Source of the DNA: JAGYLJ01 sp034661035
GTDB lineage: Bacteria > Patescibacteriota > Minisyncoccia > Phycocordibacterales > UBA12079
Length of the DNA stretch: 24,438 bases
Assembly (NCBI GenBank): GCA_034661035.1
Contig: JAYEKM010000030.1
Span: 1-24,438, forward strand
Direction: 5' to 3'
This document shows positions 1 through 7,614 of this stretch, piece after piece (the stretch's first letter is position 1; each line of letters starts with the position of its first letter). The notes beneath the pieces are model-generated. The model was given only the letters and a program-made list of their open reading frames with translations, searched no databases and was not told the origin of the DNA. The position numbers and the translations under genes are program-made.

Positions 1-64
1 TGTGAGTTGGGGGGGTGCATTCTCCGAACCAAAATCCACCTATTTTTTGTGATATAAATTAATT

Positions 65-982
65 GTGAAAATTTTAAATTTTGTGCAGAAAATTACTAAA
101 AATCACTATCTTATTATAGGGTTGGCTTTTTTGATTGGTCTAGTTTTTCCGACTAGTATTGTTTGGGCGGCTCCTTATACAACTTTGATTTTGATGGGAA
201 TTTTCTTTTTGAGTTCGTTAAAGATTGATTTAAAAAATATTTCTCAGCAATTAGATGAAAGGAAACGGACGATTGTGATTATCACGATTTTTATGCTGTT
301 GGTTTTGCCGGTGGTGGTGTATTACTTATTTAGTTTTTTCTCTCCTGCTTTGGCGATTGCCTTTTTGATTTTGGCAGCTATGCCGGTGGGGATGACGGCT
401 TCTTTGTTAACTGAAATTTCTGGCGGGAAGCCCAGTTTGGCTTTGATTTTAACTATTACAACTTCGTTGTTGGCTCCTTTTACTGTGCCTTTAATTATTA
501 CGACTTTGGCAGGGACGTCAGTTAGTGTTGGTTTTTGGAGTATGTTTAAGTTATTGGCGATTGTTATTTATATTCCGTTTTTTACAGCTCAGTTTTGTAA
601 GAAAATTTGCCAGAAAAAAATAGATAAAGTTTCTGGATTTTTTGAATCGATTTCGACTATTCTGTTAGGGATTTTAATAATGATTATTATCGCTAAGCAA
701 GCGGAAGTCATTATCGGCAGTTTTAGTTGTTTGTATGTGGGACTGTTATTTTTGTTTTTTATATTTTTGCATTTGATTGGATACTTTTTAATTCCGTGGC
801 TGTCTAAAATAAATAAATTGACTGTGTCTGTTTGTGTGACTTATTTGAACTTTACTTTAGCGATTGAGGTGGCTGATAAGTTTTTTACTGATCCGAATGT
901 AATTTCTTTAGTGGTGTTATCAGTGATCCCTTGGTCGGTGATGTTCATTCCGTTCAAAAGACTTATTGCTAGGAAAAAATAA
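65..982 (+). CDS. BASS (bile acid:Na+ symporter)-family membrane transporter
   Basis: A 305-residue, very hydrophobic protein with about nine or ten predicted membrane segments and short charged loops. The stretch around residues 105-145 (AAMPVGMTASLLTEISGGK, then a hydrophobic helix with LLAPFTVPL) resembles the central conserved region of the BASS/SBF fold, in which a small-residue crossover is followed by a helix ending in LAP. Family members are sodium-coupled importers of organic anions or small metabolites; the substrate cannot be read from this sequence. The start used is GTG at 65, with no clear Shine-Dalgarno sequence. The stop lies one base before the mutM ATG, so the two are probably co-transcribed. 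Only 64 nt of upstream sequence is visible, so the promoter and an alternative start cannot be judged. Confidence 0.75.
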   Translation: MKILNFVQKITKNHYLIIGLAFLIGLVFPTSIVWAAPYTTLILMGIFFLSSLKIDLKNISQQLDERKRTIVIITIFMLLVLPVVVYYLFSFFSPALAIAFLILAAMPVGMTASLLTEISGGKPSLALILTITTSLLAPFTVPLIITTLAGTSVSVGFWSMFKLLAIVIYIPFFTAQFCKKICQKKIDKVSGFFESISTILLGILIMIIIAKQAEVIIGSFSCLYVGLLFLFFIFLHLIGYFLIPWLSKINKLTVSVCVTYLNFTLAIEVADKFFTDPNVISLVVLSVIPWSVMFIPFKRLIARKK

Positions 983-983
983 T

Positions 984-1829
984 ATGCCTGAGTTACCAGA
1001 AGTCCAGACGATTGTAGATGATTTGGGAGAGAAGGTGGTTGGAAAAACTATTACAGATGTTTGGAGTGATTATAAGAAAGCTGTGAGGCCTAGTTTTGCT
1101 GTTTTTAAGAAAGGGGTTTTGAACAGGCGAGTGATTGATACTGAAAGGAGGGGGAAACATTTGGTTCTTAATTTGAATAGCGGTTATTCTATTGTGATTC
1201 ACTTGAAGATGATTGGCCATTTGTTGTTTAAGAAAAAAGGTGAGAAAAACAAAAGATTTGAGGAGAAAATAAATCAATATATTCATCATATTATTTATTT
1301 TAAGGGCGGTGATGGTTTGGCTATGTCTGACATGAGGAAATTTGCTTGGATGCGTTTTGTGAAAACAGATAAGGTGGAGAAAATGAAAGAGATTTCGCAG
1401 TTAGGAATTGATGCTCTGAGTGATAGGTTGAGCCTGAAAAAATTTGAGGAGTTATTGGGGAAAAAGAAAAATAGTAAGATTGGGGTGGTGATTTTAGATC
1501 AAAAATGGATAGCTGGTGTGGGGAATATTTATCGAAGTGAGATTTTGTTTGAAGCGGGGATTGCGCCGGAGCGGTTGGTTAAGGATTTGAAGGGGGAGGA
1601 ACGGAAGAAACTTTATCAAGCAATGCGAAAGGTTTTGAGAAAGTCTGTAAAGATGAGAGGGACTTCGACGGTTGATTACAGGGATACTTCTGGAGAGAAA
1701 GGTGGTTTTCAGAATTTTTTGAAAGTTTATGGTAGAGAAGGAGAAAAATGTTTAAAATGTAAGGGGAGAGTGGAAAGATTAAAATTAAGTCAACGCTCGG
1801 TCTTTTGGTGTCGGAAGTGTCAGAGATAA
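984..1829 (+). CDS. mutM: Formamidopyrimidine-DNA glycosylase (Fpg/MutM)
   Basis: A 281-residue base-excision repair glycosylase/AP lyase that removes 8-oxoguanine and formamidopyrimidines. The ATG at 984 is chosen over an in-frame TTG at 966 because it places the catalytic Pro directly after the initiator Met (MPELPEVQTI), as the mechanism requires. Visible family features are P2 and E3, the catalytic-loop lysine in RRGKHLVL (K58, K57 after Met removal), the helix-two-turn-helix region QKWIAGVGNIYRSE, and a C-terminal zinc finger with spacing C-x2-C-x16-C-x2-C. Length is normal (E. coli 269). It starts one base after the transporter stop and is followed immediately by a palindromic terminator. 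The identification is firm. Confidence 0.97.
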   Translation: MPELPEVQTIVDDLGEKVVGKTITDVWSDYKKAVRPSFAVFKKGVLNRRVIDTERRGKHLVLNLNSGYSIVIHLKMIGHLLFKKKGEKNKRFEEKINQYIHHIIYFKGGDGLAMSDMRKFAWMRFVKTDKVEKMKEISQLGIDALSDRLSLKKFEELLGKKKNSKIGVVILDQKWIAGVGNIYRSEILFEAGIAPERLVKDLKGEERKKLYQAMRKVLRKSVKMRGTSTVDYRDTSGEKGGFQNFLKVYGREGEKCLKCKGRVERLKLSQRSVFWCRKCQR

Positions 1830-1830
1830 A

Positions 1831-1868
1831 ACAGGGAGGATTTTGCGAAGCAAAATTCTCCCTGTTTT
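1831..1868 (+). terminator. Palindromic hairpin after mutM
   Basis: A 16-bp stem, ACAGGGAGGATTTTGC and its near-perfect complement, around a GAA loop, followed by TTT. It begins two bases after the mutM stop. The core TTTTGC-GAA-GCAAAA recurs at 2651-2679, so this is both a probable terminator and a member of a small palindrome family. Confidence 0.75.
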
Positions 1869-1980
1869 GGTTGTGAAAACAAGGTAATTTTTGAAGGGAT
1901 TGACAGGAATTGGAGTTTGGTGTATTACTGTTGAGTAGATAGTTTGGTTTTTGAAAAAAACTTTTTACAAAAAACAAAAA

Positions 1981-1987
1981 AAGGAGG
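1981..1987 (+). promoter_or_regulatory. Strong Shine-Dalgarno for the VR1 gene
   Basis: AAGGAGG lies five bases before ATG 1993 and decides the start of the variable protein. An in-frame upstream start at 1951 would read a lysine-rich tail through this ribosome binding site and is less likely. Such a canonical site is rare among the genes in this window. Confidence 0.7.
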
Positions 1988-1992
1988 AGGAA

Positions 1993-2535
1993 ATGGAAAA
2001 AGAAAAGATTGAGAAGCTTTTAGAAGAATTGGTCAAAGATGTTTCTGCCAAGGTAGCGGAGATAAGGAGTTTACTGAAGATTGAAAAATCTCCGAAATTG
2101 AAACTGGAAGAAGAAAATTTTCGAGTGGACTCTTCTGGCTGGAAGGAAAAAAGAAACCAGCAAGAGGTTGTTTATCTGGAAAATCCTGGAGGCAATATCT
2201 GGGAGTATGTCGACGGAGTTCCGGAAGAATTGGTTGGTGAGCAACTCTTTACATGGCCAGCAGCCATGCGGGAGACCGAAAAGGTCGGCAAAAGGATGCC
2301 GACTGATGAGGAATTCAATCAATTTCAGAAAGAAGATTTTGGTCAAATCCCTTATTCCGGCCTCCGCAATGCCGATGGCTCTTTCAACTATTTGAGTACG
2401 TACACGTACTTTTGGTCTTCTACGGTATCAGGATCTAATGCTTGGATACGCCACCTGCACTCTAGCTACTCTACTGTTTACCGCTACCCGTACTATCAGG
2501 CGAACAGCTTTTCTGTTCGTTGCCTGAAGGACTGA
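1993..2535 (+). CDS. DGR variable protein 1, cytoplasmic-type, FISUMP/C-type-lectin-like C-terminus
   Basis: A 180-residue protein. Residues 1-35 are a charged, probably coiled-coil helix (EKIEKLLEELVKDVSAKVAE). The rest resembles the FISUMP/C-type-lectin-like fold used by many DGR targets: a RMPTDEEFNQF segment near residue 105, then FWSSTVSGSNAW and a terminal SFSVRC. The last about 57 residues are encoded by VR1 (2353-2525). Variable positions in the TR-like core read I, H, H, Y, Y, Y, Y and Y where the template codes mostly Lys or Asn. There is no signal peptide or membrane segment, unlike variable protein 2, so it may act inside the cell or be exported another way. Its partner is unknown. 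It stands alone between two hairpin terminators, 11.5 kb upstream of the template repeat and separated from it by the rRNA genes. The DGR assignment follows from the adenine-specific core; a binding role is inferred from the fold family. Confidence 0.85.
   Translation: MEKEKIEKLLEELVKDVSAKVAEIRSLLKIEKSPKLKLEEENFRVDSSGWKEKRNQQEVVYLENPGGNIWEYVDGVPEELVGEQLFTWPAAMRETEKVGKRMPTDEEFNQFQKEDFGQIPYSGLRNADGSFNYLSTYTYFWSSTVSGSNAWIRHLHSSYSTVYRYPYYQANSFSVRCLKD
2353..2525 (+). repeat. DGR variable repeat 1 (VR1), remote and partly diverged
   Basis: Aligns without gaps to TR 13893-14065 (offset 11540). By hand count there are 17 differences at TR adenines and 14 at other bases. The non-adenine differences are confined to the ends (eight in the first 45 nt, six from 2478 on). 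The central block 2398-2477 has six differences, all at TR adenines. This suggests adenine mutagenesis of the core combined with ordinary divergence of the flanks. Confidence 0.85.
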
Positions 2536-2548
2536 TGATTCGACTCTT

Positions 2549-2573
2549 TCTTGTCCTCCGTAGCTTTAGCGGA
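2549..2573 (+). repeat. Hairpin just downstream of VR1
   Basis: The stem TCCTCCG/CGGAGGA encloses a TAGCTTTAG-type loop and starts about 14 nt after the variable gene stop. In the Bordetella phage DGR, a hairpin just downstream of VR stimulates retrohoming. This one is similarly placed, though it could equally be a terminator. Confidence 0.45.
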
Positions 2574-2650
2574 GGAGGAGTCTCTTTGTCCTTTGGTTTT
2601 TGGTTTGAAAGGAGATGATTTGTGAGGGTGGATTTTGGTGGGTTTGTATG

Positions 2651-2684
2651 GGGTGGATTTTGCGAAGCAAAATCCACCCTTTTT
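2651..2684 (+). terminator. Intrinsic terminator downstream of VR1 gene
   Basis: Perfect 13-bp stem GGGTGGATTTTGC/GCAAAATCCACCC with a GAA loop, followed by five T. It has the same palindrome core as the element after mutM. Confidence 0.85.
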
Positions 2685-2726
2685 GTTTAATGATGGGGGA
2701 TATTAGGGATTAGGTGTTGGATAATA

Positions 2727-2761
2727 AGGGGATTTTGGCGTAGCTAAAATCCCCTATTTTT
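2727..2761 (+). terminator. Second hairpin terminator before the rRNA promoter
   Basis: Stem AGGGGATTTTGGC/GCTAAAATCCCCT (one G-T wobble) around a GTA loop, followed by ATTTTTAT. With 2651-2684 it insulates the rRNA operon from the VR1 gene. Confidence 0.7.
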
Positions 2762-2775
2762 ATGGTCATTTTGGG

Positions 2776-2803
2776 TTGCAAAATCTTTATTTTTCTATAT
2801 ACT
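2776..2803 (+). promoter_or_regulatory. Candidate sigma70-type promoter of the rRNA leader
   Basis: TTGCAA (2776-2781) and TATACT (2798-2803) with a 16-bp spacer. It lies just after two terminators and about 230 nt before mature 23S. It is the best promoter match in this gene-free stretch; the start site is inferred. Confidence 0.55.
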
Positions 2804-2874
2804 ATTGGTTACTGTATGTTAGAAAAAAATCAATTTAAAAGACGGTAATAATAAATCTTGTTGGTTTGTTTTTG

Positions 2875-2895
2875 CCGCTTCGTAAGCGGTTTTTT
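2875..2895 (+). terminator. Terminator-like hairpin inside the 23S leader
   Basis: Perfect 6-bp stem CCGCTT/AAGCGG around CGT, followed by six T, between the candidate promoter and the 23S gene. It could attenuate rRNA transcription or end a leader RNA of about 85-90 nt. The rest of 2896-3010 shows only AT-rich sequence and one palindrome, AATTATAAAA/TTTTATAATT, at about 2980-3009. Confidence 0.55.
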
Positions 2896-3545
2896 AAATT
2901 CAGAAAGAATGATTCATTGAAAATTGAATAGCAGGTAAATAATAACTTTGAATTATTTTTTAATTTAAAGTAAGCATTTGAATTATAAAACATAAAATCA
3001 TTTTATAATTTAAAACAAGATTGCGGTTTTTAAATTTCCTAACAAGAAATTTAAGGGCGTATGGTGGATGCCTTGACTCTAAAAGGCGATGAAGGACGTG
3101 GCATGTCTGCGATAAGCTTCGGTGAGGTGACTAGCAACCTTTGACCCGGAGATGTCCGAATAGGGAAACCTAGTAGGATAGATTCCTATTATCCGATGAT
3201 TAACATCGGAAGCGTACCTGGGGAAGTGAAACATCTCAGTACCCAGAGGAAAAGAGAACAATTGTTATTTTCTTAGTAGCGGCGAGCGAAAAGGAAAGAG
3301 CCCAAACCAAATTCTATTTATAGAATTTGGGGTTGTAGGACGACAGAGTCTATTGCTTCGGTGATAGGAGAAGTTACAAAATATTTTGTTAGTTGAATTT
3401 GCTGGAAAGCAAAGCGCTAAAGGGTAATAGCCCCGTAAACGAAAACATCTTATCTTCTTTTTTGTTGTTCCTGAGTAGCCCAAGACATGAATAGCTTGGG
3501 TGAATCTGCCGGAACTAACCGGTAAGGCTAAATACTTTTAGAGAT

Positions 3546-3588
<43 letters not shown>

Positions 3589-4275
3589 GGAGAGGGGAGT
3601 GAAATAGACCTGAAACCATATGCTTACAAGGAGTTACGGCGGGCGCTTGCGTCCGTTGTAGCGTGCCTATTGAAGAATGAGCCAACGAGTCAAAGTATGT
3701 AGTTTGTCGAAGAGGTAACACCTCGAAGGCATAGCGAAAGCGAGTGTGAATAGCGCGAACAATTAACTCCATGCTTTGGACCCGAAGCCAAGTGATCTTG
3801 CCATGAGCAGGGTGAACTTTAACGAAAGTTGAAGGGAGGCCCGAACCGGTTGGCCGTTCAACACCATCGGATGACTTGTGGTAAGCAGTGAAAAGCTAAT
3901 CGAACTTGGTAATAGCTGGTTCTCTCCGAAATAGCTTTAGGGTTAGCGTTTAGATTACCTACTGGGGGTAGAGCACTGGAAGGATTGAATAGGGGGAAAC
4001 CTCGTCATTCCTATCAAACTCCGAATACCAGTAGTCAATTTCTAAGCAGTTAGACTGTGGGGGCTAAGCTCCACTGGTCGAAAGGGAAACAGCCCAGATC
4101 TACATCTAAGGTCCCAAAATTCATACTAAGTGCACTTAAGGAGGTGAAATTTCTCAGACAATGAGGAGGTTGGCTTAGAAGCAGCCATCCTTTAAAGATA
4201 GCGTAACAGCTCACTCATTCAGAGATTTTGCACCGCAAATTATCGGGGCTAAGTATGATACCGAAGATTAGGGTT

Positions 4276-4441
4276 CGTAAGTTTCATAGAGGAGTATTTT
4301 TTATTTTGTTTAATGTGGGGATGTAACTCAGTTTGGGAGAGTGGCTGACTTTTAATCAGCGCGGACACGGGTTCAAACCCCGTCGTCCCCACCAAAACAA
4401 ACACGGCAAATTAGAGATTTGCCTTTTCTATGAAATTTGCG
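4276..4441 (+). other. Expanded 23S helix-45 region that presents an embedded tRNA
   Basis: In E. coli this place is a short hairpin after the GAAGCTGCGG segment. Here a 15-bp outer stem pairs 4276-4290 with 4427-4441 (including GTTTCATAGA with TCTATGAAAT). An inner stem, TTTTGTTT (4304-4311) with AAAACAAA (4394-4401), directly flanks the tRNA. A small hairpin GGCAAAT/ATTTGCC (4405-4423) sits beside it. The architecture therefore holds the tRNA at the tip of an extended rRNA arm. Confidence 0.75.
4317..4394 (+). tRNA. tRNA-Lys(UUU) embedded within 23S rRNA, CCA encoded
   Basis: A full cloverleaf can be folded by hand. Acceptor stem: GGGGATG (4317-4323) with CGTCCCC (4384-4390), one T-G wobble. 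T8 and A9 follow. D stem ACTC/GAGT has GG in its loop. Anticodon stem: GCTGA/TCAGC around CTTTTAA, giving anticodon TTT at 4351-4353. The variable loop is six bases (GCGGAC), one longer than in a typical bacterial tRNA-Lys. T stem ACGGG/CCCGT has loop TTCAAAC. Discriminator A4391 and an encoded CCA follow. All elements needed for a working tRNA appear present. If released by RNase P and 3' processing, it would cut 23S rRNA into two pieces; if not, it would form a structured rRNA arm. Confidence 0.9.
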
Positions 4442-5187
4442 AGCGGTAGGAGAGTATTCTATTCTGCGATGAAGCTAAAGGCGTGAGCCATAGTGGAGCG
4501 TATAGAAGTAAAAATGTTGGCACAAGTAACCGCAATGCGGGTGAGATCCCCGCACGCCGAAAGACTAAGGTTTCCTTCGCAATGGTGATCAGCGAAGGGT
4601 TAGTCGGGCCTAAGGAGATGGCGAAAGCCGGATCCGATGGACACATGGTTAATATTCCATGACTTCTTTGTTTTGCGATGGAGTGACGGAGGACACAAGT
4701 AGAAGCACATTATTGGATTTGTGTTGTTTATTTTGAGAGACGTATCTTAGGTAAATCCGGGATATGGTCTTCGGACAAGTTTCGAAAATAGACAAAACTC
4801 TTTCTTTCGGGAAAGGGGATTTTTGCGAAGAGCCTTCCAAGAAAATCTTCTAAGCTTAAAAATAAAGGAACCGTACCCTAAACCGACACAGGTAGTCAGG
4901 TCGAGAAGACCAAGGCGAACGAGTGATTTTTCTCCAAGGAACTCGGCAAAAAAGCGATCGTAACTTCGGAATAAGATCTGCCAGTACCACTTTTTGTTTT
5001 TAATAACTGATTGAAAATAAGGAGTGGTACTGGCCGCAGCGAAAGTAGCCCTGCCGACTGTTTATCAAAAACACAGCTCCCTGCGAACTCGTAAGAGGAT
5101 GTATAGGGGGTGACACCTGACCAATGCCAGAAGGTTAAATATGGGGGGTATGTTGATTTATCAATATGCTGGACTATATAAGCCCTG

Positions 5188-5238
<51 letters not shown>

Positions 5239-5885
5239 TGGTAAGTTCAGACGTGCACGAATGGTGTAACGAGTGGGGCACTGTCTCGGAGAATAGCTCG
5301 GTGAAAATGCAATACCGGTGAAGACGCCGGTTACCTGCAGCTAGACGAAAAGACCCCAGGAGCTTTACTATAGCTTGGTATTGGGTGTTCGTTTTAATTG
5401 CGTAGAATAGATGGGAGATTTTGATGGTACCTTTTCGGGGGTATCGGAGTCGTCAGTGAAATACCATTCTCTTGAAACGTGCATTCTAATCTCGACGGAA
5501 AAAACGTCGAGAGACAGTGCCTGGCAGGTAGTTTTAGTGGGGCGCTATCCTCCTAAAAAGTAACGGAGGAGTTTATTAAGGTTGGCTAAGCGCGAATGGA
5601 AACCGTGCTGATAGTGTAATGGCACAAGCCAGCTTAACTGCGAGACGTACGTGTCAAGCAGATGCGAAAGCAGAACATAGTGAACCGAGGGCCCGAATTA
5701 GATACGGCCCGAGATTAACGGATAAAAGTTACCCTGGGGATAACAGGCTAATAACGCCTAAGCGTCCATAGCGACGGCGTTGTTTGGCACCTCGATGTCG
5801 GCTCAACTTATCCTGGAGGTGGAGAAGCTTCCAAGGGTTTGGCTGTTCGCCAATTAAAAAGTTACGCGAGCTGGGTTTAGACCGT

Positions 5886-6289
5886 TAAGCACCTTTTTCT
5901 GAAAAGATGTTTAGCAATCTAAACTCTGTACATTTGTAATCATTGTCTTTTCGTTGACAAAATATATTGAGATAGAATAAGAACCAATCTTACACGGCGG
6001 TCTTAGACATTTTGCCAAAGATGTTTAAGGAAAAATTCAACTTATATCGGTGGAACCTTAAATGGTAATACCGAGGGAAGAAACGAGTCAAAAGTCCATA
6101 AAGTCCATAATGTCAAAGGTTAAAAAATTTGTCCTCCTGCGGGGGATCACCCGTTAGGGTGTCATTTTTCCTTTCGACTTTCGACTTTTAACTTTATAGA
6201 CTCGTTCGCCCGTAGAGACTATACGTTGGGCTTTGACATTGCGTTAAAGAAGATTTAGTCCATGCAATTGGAAACAATTGAGTATCATG
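5886..6289 (+). ncRNA. Group I intron in 23S rRNA at the E. coli 2593-equivalent site
   Basis: Joining 5885 to 6290 restores the universal exon sequence TTTAGACCGT-CGTGAGACAGG, so about 404 nt is intronic. The 5' exon ends in U and the intron ends in G, as in group I introns. The exon AGACCGT (5879-5885) pairs perfectly with GCGGTCT (5997-6003), with a U-G pair at the splice site, giving a P1 with an unusually long loop of about 110 nt. A P7-like pairing GACTA (6217-6221)/TAGTC (6256-6260) and a P9-like CAATTG-GAAA-CAATTG hairpin (6265-6280) are visible. The segment around 6085-6205 folds into a long imperfect peripheral hairpin. No endonuclease ORF is present. Other core helices (P3, P4-P6, P8) were not fully resolved by hand. 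Confidence 0.85.
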
Positions 6290-6341
6290 CGTGAGACAGG
6301 TTGGTCTCCTATCTGCTGCAGGCGTAGAAATTTGAGAAGAT

Positions 6342-6372
<31 letters not shown>

Positions 6373-6652
6373 TGACCTCTGGTGTATCAGCTGTCCTGCC
6401 AAGGGCATCGCTGAGTAGCTATGTTGGGAATGGATAACCTCTGAAAGCATCTAAGAGGGAAGCCAACTTCAAGATTAGATTTCGTTTGAAACCCCTAAGA
6501 GATGATTAGGTGATAGGCTTTAGGTGTAAGTGTAGCAATACATTTAGCCGAGAAGTACTAATTCGTTGATTTTCTTGTTAGGAATTTTAAAGTTCGCAAT
6601 CTTGTTTATTGTTTACTTGTTATTTAATTCAAAATATTTTTTTCAATATTTT

Positions 6653-6762
6653 GTTCTGGTGGTTTGGCGGTGGGGTAATACCCGATCTCATTCCGAACTC
6701 GGAAGTCAAGCTCACTAGCGCCGATGATACTCTTAAAGGGGAAAGTAGGTAGCCGCCAGAAC
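6653..6762 (+). rRNA. rrf: 5S ribosomal RNA
   Basis: About 110 nt, closed by GTTCTGG(T)GG and CCGCCAGAAC, with the conserved CCGAACTCGGAAGTCAAGC loop B/C region and GATGATACT. It lies about 70 nt downstream of 23S and ahead of an intrinsic terminator, as expected for the end of an rRNA operon. Confidence 0.95.
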
Positions 6763-6779
6763 AAAGTATTGAAAACTTA

Positions 6780-6818
6780 AAACAACCCCATGAATTTTAA
6801 TTTATGGGGTTGTTTTTT
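6780..6818 (+). terminator. rRNA operon terminator
   Basis: Stem CAACCCCAT/ATGGGGTTG with the AATT/AATT inner region, followed by six T. It ends the 23S-5S transcript. Confidence 0.92.
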
Positions 6819-6857
6819 ATACTTTTCTTTATTTTTAATTTTGTTATTATATAAGTA

Positions 6858-7613
6858 ATGTCTTGGTCATCAAAGAGAAAATCAACTTACATAACAGTGA
6901 CTACCTCTGTTATTTTAATCACGGTAGCCTTAATAACTTTTTCTTATTTGTATGAGGCTCCTACTTGTGTGGATGGCAAGCAAAACCAAGAAGAAGATGG
7001 AATTGATTGCGGGGGTCCTTGTTTAACAGTCTGTGGTTTTGAAATTATTGACCCAATTATACACTGGAGTCGGGTTTCTAAAATGTATGAAAAAGCTTAC
7101 AGCGTAACAGCTTTAATCGAAAATCCTAACGTGTCTGCTGAAGCATATGATGTGCCTTATATATTTAAAATATATGATGGTGAGGGTTTGCTGGTATCTG
7201 AATATACTGGAGAAACTTTCATTCCCGCAAATAAGGAATTTCCTATTTTTAGTGGAATAATCAATGTGGGTAATAGAGTTCCTAAAAAAGCTATTTTCGA
7301 GTTTACCGAAAAACCTCGGTGGTTGGAGACAGTGGTAGGACCAGAAGTTTTTATAGATGATATACAATTTCTGGAAAAGAACGGTTTACCTCGTGTGTCT
7401 GCTACCATAAGTAATAATTCTGTTAGAAATATAGAAAATGTAGAATTAGTTGTTTTGCTCCTAGATGGAGAAAATAATTTAGTAAATTCTTCTAAGACAG
7501 TTTTGGATTTAATTAGGAAAGATTCATCGGAAAAAGTTATCTTTACCTGGCCTACTCCTTTTGATAAGGAAGTCATAAAAGTAGATATTTTTACTGTTTC
7601 AAAATTAAAGTGA
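6858..7613 (+). CDS. Membrane-anchored protein of unknown function with a cysteine-rich DCGGPC motif
   Basis: 251 residues. An N-terminal basic stretch is followed by one hydrophobic helix (about residues 10-30), giving a single-pass protein with its bulk outside the membrane. Immediately after it is CVDGKQNQEEDGIDCGGPC, a disulphide- or metal-type cysteine motif also seen near the surface in secreted bacterial proteins. The remaining about 190 residues are beta-rich and resemble a tandem of immunoglobulin- or FxLYD-like sandwich domains, with no catalytic motif that I can identify. The gene ends one base before the SEDS glycosyltransferase start, so the pair is surely co-transcribed and this protein may work in envelope growth. 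That link is inferred from position only. Confidence 0.8.
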   Translation: MSWSSKRKSTYITVTTSVILITVALITFSYLYEAPTCVDGKQNQEEDGIDCGGPCLTVCGFEIIDPIIHWSRVSKMYEKAYSVTALIENPNVSAEAYDVPYIFKIYDGEGLLVSEYTGETFIPANKEFPIFSGIINVGNRVPKKAIFEFTEKPRWLETVVGPEVFIDDIQFLEKNGLPRVSATISNNSVRNIENVELVVLLLDGENNLVNSSKTVLDLIRKDSSEKVIFTWPTPFDKEVIKVDIFTVSKLK

Positions 7614-7614
7614 T

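Noticed and set aside
966..983. Alternative TTG start for mutM at 966
   Set aside because: It would bury the catalytic N-terminal proline; ATG 984 gives MPELPEV.
1579..1977. Minus-strand ORF opposite the end of mutM
   Set aside because: It is a shadow of mutM and the adjacent palindrome.
1951..1992. Alternative upstream start for the VR1 protein
   Set aside because: The strong Shine-Dalgarno at 1981-1987 serves ATG 1993; the upstream codons read a lysine-rich tract through it.
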